The translations under genes were made by a program, and so were the position numbers. From Pyropia haitanensis (lineage: Eukaryota; Rhodophyta; Bangiophyceae; Bangiales; Bangiaceae): DNA of 64,000 bases. The DNA lies in the NCBI GenBank assembly GCA_008729055.1, contig SDUX01000007.1, forward strand, positions 1,598,064-1,662,063, given 5' to 3'. Below are positions 10,107 to 21,485 of this stretch, piece after piece (the stretch's first letter is position 1; each line of letters starts with the position of its first letter). The notes below the pieces were generated by a model, which worked only from the letters and a program-made list of their open reading frames with translations, ran no database searches and was not told the DNA's origin.

Positions 10107-13100
10107 TCACTCCCGTTGGGCTAGCTCTTCCAGCGCGTCGAGCACGTCGTTCACGTCATCAAAATAGTAGCGCGCCTTGGTCGTCTTGCGGCCGACGGTA
10201 CACGTCAGGACCGCAATGTCCCCCAACATGGACGACGCCGCCATCTCATCATCCAGCTCAGACGCACGCAGGCGGGAGCCCTTGTCGCTGCCCCCGTAGC
10301 TGCTGCCACCCGCCCCCGCGGCGGATGCGTCGGCGCTCAGCTGGCGACCGTCGGCCGCCAGCAAGCCGGCCGGGGGGAGGTCTCCAGCGCCTGGCACCGC
10401 CGCCGACGCCGACCGCCCGTCTTCGGTTGGCCACCGCTGGCGGCGGCGGCGCCGCCACTGGCGAGGGGCGGTGGGGTCGCCATAGGGGAAGCCGTCCAAC
10501 GCCTCGTCGTCGCCCGGGGCATCCCCGGGGCCGCTGCCACCCGACGAGTAGTCGGCTGGCTCTTCGCCACTGCCAAGGGCACCAGGAGATGGGGTGCTGC
10601 CGCCACGGTTGGTGGCCTGCTGGAGGCGCGAACTCACCCCCGTCGGCATGTCCTTGCCGGACCGCTGGTTCTCCGTTTCCCACTCCCGCCGCTGGTCCTC
10701 CTCGTGGGTAGCCTCGTCCAGCGCGCCCGAGGTGGTGTTGCGCTGCGCAGCCGCCGCCTCACGGATGCCCTCCACCTCCTCAAACATCTGCTCATCAGAC
10801 TTGTCGTCGCCAACGGCAAACAGCAAATCCGGGCCGCCCACGCCGCCATCCACGTGCCGCATGCGGCGCACGATCTGCCGCACCGTCGCGCCCTTGTTCA
10901 CCCCCCTCGGGCGAACGTACAGGATCTTGTGACCGACGAGCACCTCTAGCGGGGAACCGCCCAGCACTTCTTCCAGCCGCTGGCGCGCCTCCTTGGCCTG
11001 CGTAAACGCAAAGTTGCTGTCCGCGTCCCGGTACAACCACGTGACAGACGACTCCTTGTCCACGACAAAAGAGCCTGGCGTGTGGCGCTCAAACGTCTTA
11101 AGCAGCGAGCGCGCCTGTGCGAGCGCCGCCACCATTGCTCGCTCCACGGCAGGGTCGTTCTCGGGCCGCTCTTCCCACCAGTCCTCTTCCGCGCTGTCAA
11201 CAGAGCCCAAGCCGGGCAAGTGCAGGTTGGCCGGCCGCACAGCCGCATCGGGTGCCGGCGCTGCCGAGGCGTCTGGGCTGGGCAGCACCGGCCCGGTATG
11301 TGGCCTGCCGTGGACGTGGTGAGCGTGGTGAGCTTGGTGCGCGTGGTGCGCGTGGTGGGGCCGGTCTCTCCGCCGGGAAGGAGCGCCCCAACTGGGCGTG
11401 TCTGCCAGGGGCGCTGCCCCCGCCAGAGGCCCTACACCTCGCAACAGAGGCGACAGCGCAGGGAGTGGCGCCATCCGCGTGGCGGACCCTTGTCTTGGAA
11501 GTGGTGACCCTGGGATGGGCGACAGTCCCACCAGCGGCGACGGTCCAGCCAGAGGGGAAAACCCGGCCATGGGCGACGGCCCGTCCAGGGGGAGAGACAC
11601 CGACACCCGGTGGGCAGACGCACGGAACATGGGCCGCACCCGCGCCGGCCACTGCAGCGCAAAGCCGTGCTCGACCGCAAAGCCAATGCCGAGGCCCGAA
11701 AACCACCGGCGCATCGTGTCCTTTTGACGCCCCGTAATGATAAATACCATGTTGGCCTCGTCGTCGGCAAGGCGTTTGAGCAACGTCCGCAGCCGGACGC
11801 TTGGCTCGGCCAGCTCGGGCTGTGACTCCCATTCCCGCAGCGTGCCGTCATAATCAAGAAGGATGAGGCGCCGGCGGCGGCGCGCAAAGAGCCACCGCAC
11901 GTGGGCAACGGGTAGGCGTACCAGCTTCTCCACAGCCAGCCGCCGCGCGGCAGAGTACTGCAGCAGGTCCGACACAAAGTTGAGGCCCCACTGGGAGGAA
12001 GAGTGCATGAGGATGTAGCGGTACAGCTTCTTGTGCTTGAGCTCCCGCTCCGCGTCAGACATGGTGAGCGCAACGTGCAGCGTGTGGGACACCTCCTCGA
12101 CCGACCACGGGTTGCACAGCAGGGCGCCCGGCAGCGACTGCGCTGCGCCCGTGTACTCAGACAGGACCAGCACACCCCGGTTCTTGGCCTGACATACAAT
12201 GTACTCGTAGGACACAAGGTTCATCCCGTCACGCAGGGAGGTGATCACCGCCACGTCCGCCATGGAGTACAGCGCGCAGAGGGTATCAAAAGACATGGCG
12301 TGCTCCCGGTAATGGATGGGCATGTCGTCAACCGTGCCAAACCGGCCATTGATGCGGCCCACCTCCTCCAGGATCTCGGCACGGAAGCCTGCGTACTCCT
12401 CCGACGTGGTCTGCGACGGCGTCGCAATCTGGACGAGCACCACGTGGCCGACGTACTCGGGGTACGTCTCCAAAAAGTGCTCAAACGCGAGCAGCTTGTG
12501 CGGGATGCCCTTGATGTAGTCCAGACGGTCAATGCCCAGCAGCACCTTCTTGCCGGCCAGCTCCTCCTTGAGCGCGTCCCGCTGGCGGATGACAGACGGC
12601 CGCAGCATCGCCGACGTGAAGGTCTTGGTGTCAATGCCAAACGGAAAAATCGCCACGTGCACCAGCACCCCGTGGTTGTCCACGCAGTTGGGGCGGATGT
12701 CCAGCCCCAAGATGCGCTCGCACGCCGACAAGAAGTGCCGCGCATAGTCGTAGGTGTGGAAGCCAATGAGGTCGGCGCCGAGCATCCCCTCCAGTAGCTC
12801 CCGCCGAGGCGGCAGCGTGCGATAGAGCTCGCCCGCGGGGAAGGGGGTGTGGAGGAAAAAGCCGATTTTCGCGTGCGGCATTCGCTCCCGCAGCATCTTG
12901 GGGACGAGCATCAGCTGAAAGTCGTGCACCCAAAAGACGCCAGTCTCCTCCACGCCCCCGCCAGCCTCCCTTCCACCCCCAGCAAGCCCAGGACCAGACG
13001 CGGGCGCGGGCTCTGCCGCAGGGGCCGCCGCGGGATTGCATGCCGCCGGTTCCGCATTGGCCGCCTCAGCGTCTGCCGCCGCGCCGCCTGCCAACAGGTC

Positions 13101-14624
13101 GTCTGCTAGCAGGACGTCGGACGCGTCAACGTCCTCTGCCTGCGCATCCACCGACGTCTTGGCATTCGATGGCCCGGCCTGGGCATCCACCGACGTCTTG
13201 GCACTCGCTGGCCGGCCGCCCAGGCCGAGGCCGTGGCCCGGCGGCACGCCCCGGCGGGAGCGCTCAAACTCACGCAGCAGCGCCAGCGCGTACTCCTCAT
13301 TGACCCGCTTGTACGCCTCAAACATCTCAGGCCGGAAGGAGCGGTCGCCCTCAAACGAGAGGGGCAGGTAGTGGAAGAGCGCCCACAGCACATTGTTGCA
13401 AAACGCCTGGTGCGTCACCGCGTCCGACGGGCGCGGAAAGATGGGCGCGTACGACAGCACCGCCGACGGCTTGCGCGCGCGGAGGCGCGCCTGGATGCGC
13501 GCCTGCGTTGCCGCGTTGGGCACCTGCCCCGCCGCAAAGACGGGCATGCCCAGCCACACGATGCGCGTGCGGCTGACCAGGTGGCGGAACGCCGGCACCA
13601 GGCCGAGCCCCCCCGCCGACAGCGACGCCTTGACCGCCCCCGTATCGGCCGAGATGTCCACCGACAGCTGCAGGCGGAAGGAGGCGACAAAGAGCGGGCC
13701 CGAGTGCATCCGCGTCGCCGGCGGCAGCCGCTTGGCCGCCCGCGACGCGGCCGACGCGTGCGCGGCAAACGTCTCGGACGTGGCCGCCACCGTCGGCACG
13801 CTGTCCGACGACAGCTGCGGCGGGGCGGTCCCGTTGGCGGCCGCCAAAAACGCGCCCCGCCGGTCGCGGAGGAGCTTCAGCTCCATCTGCAGGTCCTGCA
13901 GCCGCGACAGCAGCACCTCCTCGGTGAGCGTGGACGCGAGGGAGCTCCGCTGTGCGGCGGCCTCCTCCTCTGCCAGCTCCCGCTGGTACTCGTTCAGCCC
14001 GTCACCCGTGTCCTGCCCATCCCCCTCCGTGTCCACCGCGCTGCCGTCGCCGCCGCTGGCGCCCGTCCCACGCTCACTGCCGTCCGTCACCGACACGATG
14101 TCCTCGGGGATGCCGGGCAGGAAGGGCGTGCCGGTCAGGCCGTGGCCCATGCCCGAGTCGTAGATCTCGCCCTCGGAAAAGGGCCCCGTCTGCAGCAGCC
14201 CCAGCTTGCCGGCGGGCGTCGTTGCGGCAGACGAGGAGCCACCCCCGGCGGCGGACGAGCCGCCGCCGCTGCCACCCCCGCCGCCGCCGCCACCTCCACC
14301 ACCACCACCGCCGCCACCGCCGCCGCCGCCACCACCGCCCCCCCCGCCCCCCCCCCCCCGGTCGACACTCCCCGGCATCCGCCTGCCCGGCACGCCTCGC
14401 TCCCTGTCGAGCGACACGACGGTGGAGGAGCGCGAGTGCGCGCCGCGCGAGGAGCCCGTCGACGCGTCATCCTCCCCCTCCTCCCCGTCCGCGCCGCCGC
14501 CGCTCGACCCGCCCGGCGCGTCCGTGTCGCTGCTGCCGCGGGAGGAGGCCGACCGGTCCGTGTGGGGCGCCGACGGCGGCAGCGGGTGGCCGAGCGACAG
14601 CAGCCGGAACAGGATGCCGGCCAT
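10107..14624 (-). CDS. TPS: Trehalose-6-phosphate synthase/phosphatase, class II
   Basis: Single exon, 1505 codons. The start at 14624 is an ATG followed by G; the frame stays open upstream, but only through low-complexity sequence. The GT20 synthase domain spans about residues 300-915: WVHDFQLMLVPKML, GIDRLDYIKG (~698) and SLRDGMNLVSYEY (~800) are the family motifs for UDP-glucose and glucose-6-phosphate binding. The HAD phosphatase domain follows, with LLDYDGT (~922, catalytic Asp pair) and GDDKSDEQMF (~1275). The tail CTVGRKTTKARYYFDD is typical of class II plant/algal proteins. Both catalytic sets look intact, so one polypeptide could make and dephosphorylate trehalose-6-P, though many class II proteins are regulatory. 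The usual N-terminal ANRLPV is altered to ASFRLQL. Insertions: ~100 residues near 455-555 with a repeated AKTSVDAQA, and ~160 residues near 995-1155 including a His-rich run. The N-terminus has a long poly-Gly tract. Confidence 0.96.
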   Translation of the reverse strand: MAGILFRLLSLGHPLPPSAPHTDRSASSRGSSDTDAPGGSSGGGADGEEGEDDASTGSSRGAHSRSSTVVSLDRERGVPGRRMPGSVDRGGGGGGGGGGGGGGGGGGGGGGGGGGGGGSGGGSSAAGGGSSSAATTPAGKLGLLQTGPFSEGEIYDSGMGHGLTGTPFLPGIPEDIVSVTDGSERGTGASGGDGSAVDTEGDGQDTGDGLNEYQRELAEEEAAAQRSSLASTLTEEVLLSRLQDLQMELKLLRDRRGAFLAAANGTAPPQLSSDSVPTVAATSETFAAHASAASRAAKRLPPATRMHSGPLFVASFRLQLSVDISADTGAVKASLSAGGLGLVPAFRHLVSRTRIVWLGMPVFAAGQVPNAATQARIQARLRARKPSAVLSYAPIFPRPSDAVTHQAFCNNVLWALFHYLPLSFEGDRSFRPEMFEAYKRVNEEYALALLREFERSRRGVPPGHGLGLGGRPASAKTSVDAQAGPSNAKTSVDAQAEDVDASDVLLADDLLAGGAAADAEAANAEPAACNPAAAPAAEPAPASGPGLAGGGREAGGGVEETGVFWVHDFQLMLVPKMLRERMPHAKIGFFLHTPFPAGELYRTLPPRRELLEGMLGADLIGFHTYDYARHFLSACERILGLDIRPNCVDNHGVLVHVAIFPFGIDTKTFTSAMLRPSVIRQRDALKEELAGKKVLLGIDRLDYIKGIPHKLLAFEHFLETYPEYVGHVVLVQIATPSQTTSEEYAGFRAEILEEVGRINGRFGTVDDMPIHYREHAMSFDTLCALYSMADVAVITSLRDGMNLVSYEYIVCQAKNRGVLVLSEYTGAAQSLPGALLCNPWSVEEVSHTLHVALTMSDAERELKHKKLYRYILMHSSSQWGLNFVSDLLQYSAARRLAVEKLVRLPVAHVRWLFARRRRRLILLDYDGTLREWESQPELAEPSVRLRTLLKRLADDEANMVFIITGRQKDTMRRWFSGLGIGFAVEHGFALQWPARVRPMFRASAHRVSVSLPLDGPSPMAGFSPLAGPSPLVGLSPIPGSPLPRQGSATRMAPLPALSPLLRGVGPLAGAAPLADTPSWGAPSRRRDRPHHAHHAHQAHHAHHVHGRPHTGPVLPSPDASAAPAPDAAVRPANLHLPGLGSVDSAEEDWWEERPENDPAVERAMVAALAQARSLLKTFERHTPGSFVVDKESSVTWLYRDADSNFAFTQAKEARQRLEEVLGGSPLEVLVGHKILYVRPRGVNKGATVRQIVRRMRHVDGGVGGPDLLFAVGDDKSDEQMFEEVEGIREAAAAQRNTTSGALDEATHEEDQRREWETENQRSGKDMPTGVSSRLQQATNRGGSTPSPGALGSGEEPADYSSGGSGPGDAPGDDEALDGFPYGDPTAPRQWRRRRRQRWPTEDGRSASAAVPGAGDLPPAGLLAADGRQLSADASAAGAGGSSYGGSDKGSRLRASELDDEMAASSMLGDIAVLTCTVGRKTTKARYYFDDVNDVLDALEELAQRE
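14257..14361. repeat. In-frame CCG/CCA tract in the TPS coding region
   Basis: A run of CCG, CCA and CCC triplets that encodes the long poly-Gly segment in the N-terminal region of the trehalose gene. It lies outside the catalytic domains and is likely variable in length. Confidence 0.85.
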
Positions 14625-15547
14625 GGGGGGAGGGGGGGGGAGCCGCCGCCGTGGGGGCCCCCACTCGCCCACCGAGGCCGGGGGATCACGCACACCAAAA
14701 GGGCTGGGGGCGCAGCGGCAGGAAGGGGGGGGGGGAGCGAGACACGGCGTCAGCGGCTCCCAAGACAAGGCGATCAACCCCGCATGGGGACCAATGGCAG
14801 CCACCAAGGCGACGCAGTTGCGCAGACACCGCGGGGCAACAAAGAAAAAGCAACAGGAAGAGCCGTCCACAAAAGAGGCGCGTCGGCTCTCCTCGGTCAC
14901 GCCACCAGACAGACAGCGGCCGGGGGGGGGAGCGTCGCGCCTCTCGGACGCGACCCGGACGCGAGTGTGCCTGGTCGCTCCGGAACCCTCGTCGATGCAT
15001 AATGGACAAGCGCGGCGAAGTTGCATGCCCCGTGCACATCAACGCGAGCGTCAACAGAAATTCTTTTCAACTACAGAGCTGATCAGTTGCCTCACAATTG
15101 ACTCCTCGTTCTTGACGCGCAGACAGTGCACTTTTCATGATGTCATCGTCTCCCGACGACGGGGAACCATGAAAGATGCGGCACTCGTTCTATTGCTGGT
15201 CATTTTCGAGGTCAAGTTGCCAGTTGTGATCCAACGGCGTCTCATCATTGGCTGGATTACGACCGCTGCGCCTACCATTGGCTGAGAAGCTGTGGACGGC
15301 ACAATAGCCTTGCCCCTCGTCCGCCACAATTTAGAAGCTTTCCTACGCTGCGAGACTGGCTCGGCCGACGGGGGACACGGATCAGCGTGCGACCCGAGCA
15401 CACCGCCGACGGCCGCGCCGCCAACGTCCTCGTCGTCGTCCGCCGTATACCCCCCCGAAGAGTGGCGGCGCAGGCGACGCGCTGTGCCGCGTCGCTCTCT
15501 CCCCCCTCCGCTCCGCGCCCCCCCCTCTAGCTCCCCGGGCGGTCGCC
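14625..15547. promoter_or_regulatory. Divergent intergenic region with CCAAT-type boxes
   Basis: This 923-bp gap separates the starts of the minus-strand trehalose gene and the plus-strand methyltransferase gene, so it should carry both promoters. 15000-15340 is the least GC-rich part. ATTGGCTG (inverted CCAAT box) occurs twice, 30 bp apart, at 15247-15254 and 15277-15284, about 270-300 bp before the methyltransferase ATG; a further CCAATGG lies near 14792. The NF-Y interpretation is inference; no TATA box is evident. Confidence 0.4.
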
Positions 15548-16838
15548 ATGCCTCCCCCCTCTCCCCCCCCCTCCCCCCCCTCACCCCCTGTCGACGTCGG
15601 CGGGGGGTCTCCCCTCCCCACCCCCCCCGCCTCCTCCCCTCCCCCCCCCGACGCCTTCAACCACCCCTCCACGTGGGACGCCTTCTACTCCCCCACCCCC
15701 CCCGGCTCCCCCTCCCCCCCCACCTCCCCCCCCTCCCCCTCCTCACCATCCGCCCTCCACACCAACGGCGGTGTCAGCGGCGGCGGCGGCGGCGGCGGCT
15801 CGGCAGCCGCCACTTCCTCCGCGTCCCCCCCCCCCGCCCCCTCCCCCTCTGTCGGCTCCACCGCCTCGACGGCCAGCAGCGACGACGTGTACGACTGGTA
15901 CTCGGCCGACGCCTTCCTCGCCGCCACCGCCGCGCGGCTGCTGCCGCCCACCGCCCGCGTGTGTGACGTGGGGTGTGGCACGTCGGCGGCGCTGACGCTG
16001 CTCGTCGACGAGTATGGGTTTGGGCGGGGGGGGGCTGCGGCCGCGGGCACCGCCGCGGCCCCCGCGTCACCCGGAGCGGTGGCGGCCGCCCCGGCCGTGC
16101 CCGCCACCCCCGCCCGCGTGACCACCACCGGCACTGCGAGTGGGGTAGCGACGGACGCCCCTGCGTCTGTGCGTCTCACCCCACTCTCCCCGGCTGCGAC
16201 TGCGGCAGCGGCGGTGCCAGCGGCGGCGGCGGCGGCGGCGGCCAAGAGGACGGGGTGCGCACTCGCCCAGCGCGTCGGCGTCGACGCCTCGCCCGTTGCC
16301 GTCGCGGCGGCGGCCGCCGCGCCCGCCTCGCCCGCCGTGGCCGCTGCTGTTCCGGTCACGCCCGCGGCGACCACCACCGCCGCCACCACCATCCCCCCCA
16401 CCACCGCCGCCGCCAACGGTGTAGCGACGACGGGGACGAACCCGCCCCCCCTTGCACCCCTCCCCCTGGCGGCGGCGGCAGCAGCGACAGCGCCGACGCG
16501 AGCGCCAGCGCCAGCGCCAGCGACGGCGGCAGCGGCAGCGGCGGCGGCAGCGGCGGCGGCGACCACGGCGGGGCGGCGGCTCCCCCCGCTGGTCGGCGTG
16601 GACTTTTCCCCCGTCGCCGTCGCGGCGGCCAGCCGCCGCGGCGGCCGCCGCGGCATTGCGCACGTGGTTGGCGACGCGCGGTCGCTGGCCGACGCGGTCG
16701 GCGGTGGCTGGGACGCGCTGCTGGACAAGGGGTGCCTCGACTGCTTTGTGTCGGGCGGCAAGGGGGAGGCCGCCGCCGCCACTGGTGGGGAGGGGGCGGG
16801 CGGCGGCGGCGGCGACGGCGGCGGCAACCGCAGCAGCG

Positions 16839-16880
<42 letters not shown>

Positions 16881-17436
16881 GCGGCGGCGGCGGCGTCGCG
16901 GCGCTCCCCCGGCGCCTGGCCGACGTGCGCGCCTACCTGCGGTCCGTGGCGGCGGCGCTCGCGCCCGGCGGCGTGTGGCTGCTCGTTGCCGTCTCGGCGG
17001 CGGACATTGTCGCGCTCATCGAGCGCGGGGTGCTGGTACTCGACGCCCTCCCGCCAGTAGGGGGCACCAGCACCAGCGGCGGCGGCATCGACGGCGGCGG
17101 CGGTGGCGACGCTGGTGGGGGTGGTGGTGGTTGTAGTGGTGGTGAAGGGGGGGGGGGCGCCCCCGCGTGGCGCCCGCCGCGTGGGGTGACGGCACCCCCC
17201 CCCCCCCCGGCAGCTGGGACGTGCCGCTGCGCGTCACCGAGGTGCGCGCCTGGCGCGAGAAGCACCTCTACATTGTGCGGCGGCCGGCCGACGGGGCGGC
17301 GGCGGCCGCCGCCGCCGCCGCCACGCCCCTCCGCGTCGTGTGTGAGGAGTGTGGGGTGGGGGCGGGGGTCGCCGCCGCCGCCGCGGCGGCGTGTGGGGGG
17401 TGCGGCGCCCGCCTGCGGCGGTTTGCGCTCAGCTGA
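15548..17436 (+). CDS. SAM-dependent methyltransferase, METTL13/EEF1A-KMT-like
   Basis: ATG at 15548 in GTCGCCATG context. Residues 1-110 are Pro/Ser-rich and disordered. DVYDWYSAD precedes motif I, VCDVGCGTS (about residues 137-145), the SAM-binding loop. The acidic-loop motif GVDxSPVAVAAA occurs twice: near 16275 after an Ala-rich stretch, and near 16590 as GVDFSPVAVAAA, where family spacing resumes with GDARSL and LLDKGCLDCF (~16710), then a Gly run and LAPGGVWLLVAVS (~16970). The DKG-x-LD signature is typical of METTL13/EFMT proteins that methylate eEF1A-like targets. The C-terminus (WREKHLYIVRR and a CxxC...CxxC pair before LRRFALS, stop 17436) lies in the next frame; the switch falls near the C14 run at 17195-17208, so the span is not a multiple of three. 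A homopolymer error or a short intron would both explain it. The substrate is not predictable. Confidence 0.8.
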
Positions 17437-17544
17437 GGGGCGGCGGCCGCGGCGACGGCCGCGGCGGCGGCGGCGGCGGCTGCCGACGGCGGGGATACCG
17501 GCGCGGCGGGGCGGCGGCGGACGGGGCGCCCTGCCGGCGCGGGG

Positions 17545-17577
<33 letters not shown>

Positions 17578-17775
17578 ACCCGACCGCCGCGCCCACAACG
17601 GACCGACGCGGCGGCGCCAAAGCGCATCCGCCGCGCACGGGGCGGCGGCGGCCCCCCCGCGGTCGCCGCCCGCGGCGCCCACTCGCTCGTCTCTTCTGCC
17701 GCCACACCCCCATCCCCGTCGTCCCCCCCCCCCCCCTCCTCCCCCACCAGCCACAAGCGCTCCACGCTCCCATAC

Positions 17776-17821
<46 letters not shown>

Positions 17822-17889
17822 GGGCAGCGCACCCGCGCCATCCCCTCCACTCTCTCAAGCAGACCCCCCCCCCTCCCCCCCCCCCCCCC
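17437..17889. other. Intergenic region with a 43-base poly-A tract
   Basis: Lies between the 3' ends of the methyltransferase (+) and the bZIP locus (-). It is GCC/GGC-rich and contains an uninterrupted run of 43 A at 17777-17819, the longest A run in the window. No gene is recognised. Confidence 0.6.
17777..17819. repeat. Poly-A tract (43 A)
   Basis: Uninterrupted A43 in a context otherwise above 75 percent GC. It could be a retroposed poly-A tail or a homopolymer microsatellite; I see no target-site duplication that would settle it. Confidence 0.9.
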
Positions 17890-18024
17890 GGCTCCTCGTA
17901 CGGCGTCATGGACGCGATGCTGTGCCCATCGTCACACGTGGACCGCCCGTGGCCGCTGCCCGCGACCTTGAGCTTGCGGCAGCGGGAGCACCGCTTGGGC
18001 CCCTCCCCGCGGCGGCGGTCAAAG

Positions 18025-18065
<41 letters not shown>

Positions 18066-19539
18066 GGTCGCCGCCGCCGCGGCGGCCGCGACCGAGGGGG
18101 GGGGGGGGTCCGCTGGGGGGGGGGGGGGGGGGTGGGGGGGGGGGGGGCAGGGGGGGGGGGGGGGGGGTGGCCGGGGGGGGGGGGGGGGGGACGCCGCCGC
18201 CCCGCCGCGCGCGCCGCCGCCACCACCACCACCACCACCACCACCACCACCACCACCGCCACCGCCACCGCCACCGCCGCCACCGCCACCCCCACCCCCA
18301 GTGCCCCCCACCCCCCTGGGCGACACGTCCACCCCCCCCCCCCCCACCCCCCCACCCCCCGGGGACCCCCCCCCCTCCCCCCCCCCCCCCCCCAGCTGGC
18401 ACCCCCCCCCCCAGCGCCGCGACCGTTGCCGCGGCGGCGGCGGCGACCCCCCCCGGCGCGGGCGGCGCGCCGCTGCCGGCGGCGGCGGCAGCGGCGGCGG
18501 CGGCGGCGGCCGCCGCCGGCCGCGGCGGCGGCGGCGGCCACCGCACCCAGCCGCCCGTGCCGGGCGGCGCCCACCAGCCGCCGCCGGCGGCGGCGGCGGC
18601 GGCCAGCAGCGCCGCCAGCGGGTGGGCGGCGGCGGCACCCCCCCCACCACCCCCGCCCCCACCCCCACCACCTCCACCCGCACCACCACCCGCACCACCA
18701 CCACCACCACCGCCGCCGCCGACAGAACCGCCGCCGACGGGGGGAGGAGACGCCGACGGCCCACACCCACCCCCACCTCCCCCCCCCCCCCCCACCACCA
18801 CCACCACCACCACCACCGCCGCCGGCGCTACCCCCCCCCCCCCCCCCCCCCCACCAGCGGCACCCCCCCCCCACCCGCGGCGGCCGCCGCTCGCAGCCGC
18901 GGCGGCACCGGCCGTGGCGACCGGGGCGACCCCGACCGCCGCGTCGACGCGGACGCGGCGGCGGATCCCGCCGAGGCGGTCCCCCCCCCCCACCCCCCCC
19001 CCCCCCCCCCAGCGTGCCGCCCCACGCGGCGGCGGCGGTCTCCCCCCCCCCCCCCCAGGCGCTCCCTCCCCCCCCACCCCCCCACCCCCACCCCCCCCTC
19101 CACCCCCACCCCCCCCCCACCACCCCCCCCCCCACCACCGCCCGGCGTGCCACCCCCACCGCCGACGCCACCGCCGCCGGCGGCAGCCGGCCGAGGAGCA
19201 CCCGCAGGTCCGCCCCCCCCGCGGCGGCCTCGGCGGCGGTCAGGACGCCACCGAGCGCCCGCTCGAGCAGCACGTGCACCAGCAGCGCCGTGTCGGAGAG
19301 GGGGGGGGGGGGGGGAGGGGGGCGGGGGGGGGGTGCCCCCCACCGTCGCCGCCGTGGGGGGAGTCCCTGTGGCGGGGGGGGGGGGGGGGGGGGGTGGGGG
19401 TGGGGGTGGGGGTGGGGGGGGGGGGGGGCTCGCCCAGCAGGTTTGGGGGGGGGGGGGGATGGCCGTGGCCGGCCACGGCTGGCGCCACGGCCACCCCGGG
19501 GGGGGGGGGAGGGGGGGGGCGTGGCCACGGGGGGACGCC

Positions 19540-19572
<33 letters not shown>

Positions 19573-19781
19573 GCAGCCAGCCCACCCCCGCCACCCCCCC
19601 CGCCGCCGCCACCGCCGCTGCCGCTGCCACCGCCGCCGCCGCCGCCGCCCGCCCCGTCCGTCCCCGCCGGTCGGCTGCCATGCCTGCCACCCCCACCGCC
19701 ACCGCCACCGCCACCGCCGCCGCCACCGCCACCCGCGCTGGTGCCATTGCCCGCCGTCCCCCGCACCGGGCGGCCACGCCT

Positions 19782-19832
<51 letters not shown>

Positions 19833-20629
19833 ACCACCACCGCCGCGTGCAGCGCCCCCCCCCCCAGCGGCAGCACCCCCACCCCCACCGGCGGCATCCC
19901 CCCTGCCACCACCCCCACCGGCGGCATCCGCCCTGCCACCACCCCCACCCCCACCCCCACCCCCCCCACCCCCATCCTCCCGCCACTCCCCCGGATAATA
20001 GACCGACGCCTGCGGGGGTGCTGCCGCCGCCGCCGCCGCCGGTGGCACCGGCGGCGGCGGTGGTGGGCCGGCCGCCGCCCCCCCCCCCCCCCCCCCCCCC
20101 ACCGGCATCGCCACCTCCCCCCCCCCACCGCCACCGCCACCCCCCCCCCCCCCCCCGCCCCAGGCGACTCCCCCCCCCCCCCAACACTCGCCGCGACGGC
20201 CGCGTCGAGGGCGCGCTGCAGCGCGCCAACCTCCGCCTCGAGGGCGGAGACGTGCGCCTTTTGGCGTGCCCGGTACCGCTGCGCCGTGTCGCGGTTGCGG
20301 AGCGTCCGCTCCGCGGCGCGCGACGCGCGGCGGCGGGCACGGGCGTCACGGTCGCCACGGTCAGAGGGGGGGGTGGGGGGCGGGGGGGGGGGGGGGCGCG
20401 CCGCGGCTGCCGCCCCGGCCGCCGCGGTCACGGTCACGGTCACGGCCGCCGTTGCCGCCAGTGCCGCCGCCACCGCCGTCGCCACCGCCACCGCCACCGC
20501 CACCGCCGCCGCCACCGCCACCGGTACCGCCACCGCCACCGCCACGGCCACCACCACCACCACCGCCGCCACCACCGCCACCGCCAGCAGCCTCCATATC
20601 CGCCGCGTCCACCCCGCCGCCACCCCGTG

Positions 20630-20661
<32 letters not shown>

Positions 20662-21333
20662 GCGGCGGCCGCCGCGGGCGGGCGCCCCCGAGGGGGCGCG
20701 AGCGGCGCCCCCCCCCGCTCCCCCCCCTCCCCCCCCGTCCCCCCACTGCTCTCCGTGGCAACCCCCCCCCCCCCTCCCCCACCACCACTCCGGTGGCGCT
20801 TGGGCGGCCGCCCCTCCCCGGGACCCCCCCCAGGCGCTCCACCCCCCCACCACCACCCCCACCCCCACCCCCACCCCCACCCCCACCACCACCACTGGCA
20901 GCCACCCACGACGCCACCGCCGACCGTGGTCGACGGCCGGGCGGCGTGGGGGGTGGCGCCGCCGCTTCTGCCGCTGCGACTGCCGCGGATGCAGTGGTGG
21001 GGGGGGGGGGGGTGGGGGGGGGGGGGGGGGGAGGGGACGGCGTCACCTGGGGGGACGGCGTGAAGCGTAGCGCCGCGCGCGTGGTGGGGGGGGGGGGGGC
21101 GGGGGGTACCCGCCCGTGGGGGCCCCCGTGTAGGCCGAGCCGCCGCCGGCGGCCACGCCGGCCGTCGCCGCCGGCGCCCCCCCGCGGCCGCCGCCGCCGC
21201 CGCGGTCGCCGCCGCCGCGGTCGCCGCCGCCGCGGTCGCCGTTGCGGTGGCCACCAAACGCGCCGCCGCCGCCGCCGCCGCCGCCCCCATACGCGTCCGC
21301 CTCCAGCACGTCCGCGTCGGCCACGGCGGCGGC

Positions 21334-21365
<32 letters not shown>

Positions 21366-21454
21366 CATTGGCGGGCCGCCCCCGACCCGCCCGCCACCAC
21401 CCGCCGCCGCCGTCGACCGCGTCGACGCGCGGCGGGGCGGCGGCGGCGGCGGCG

Positions 21455-21485
<31 letters not shown>

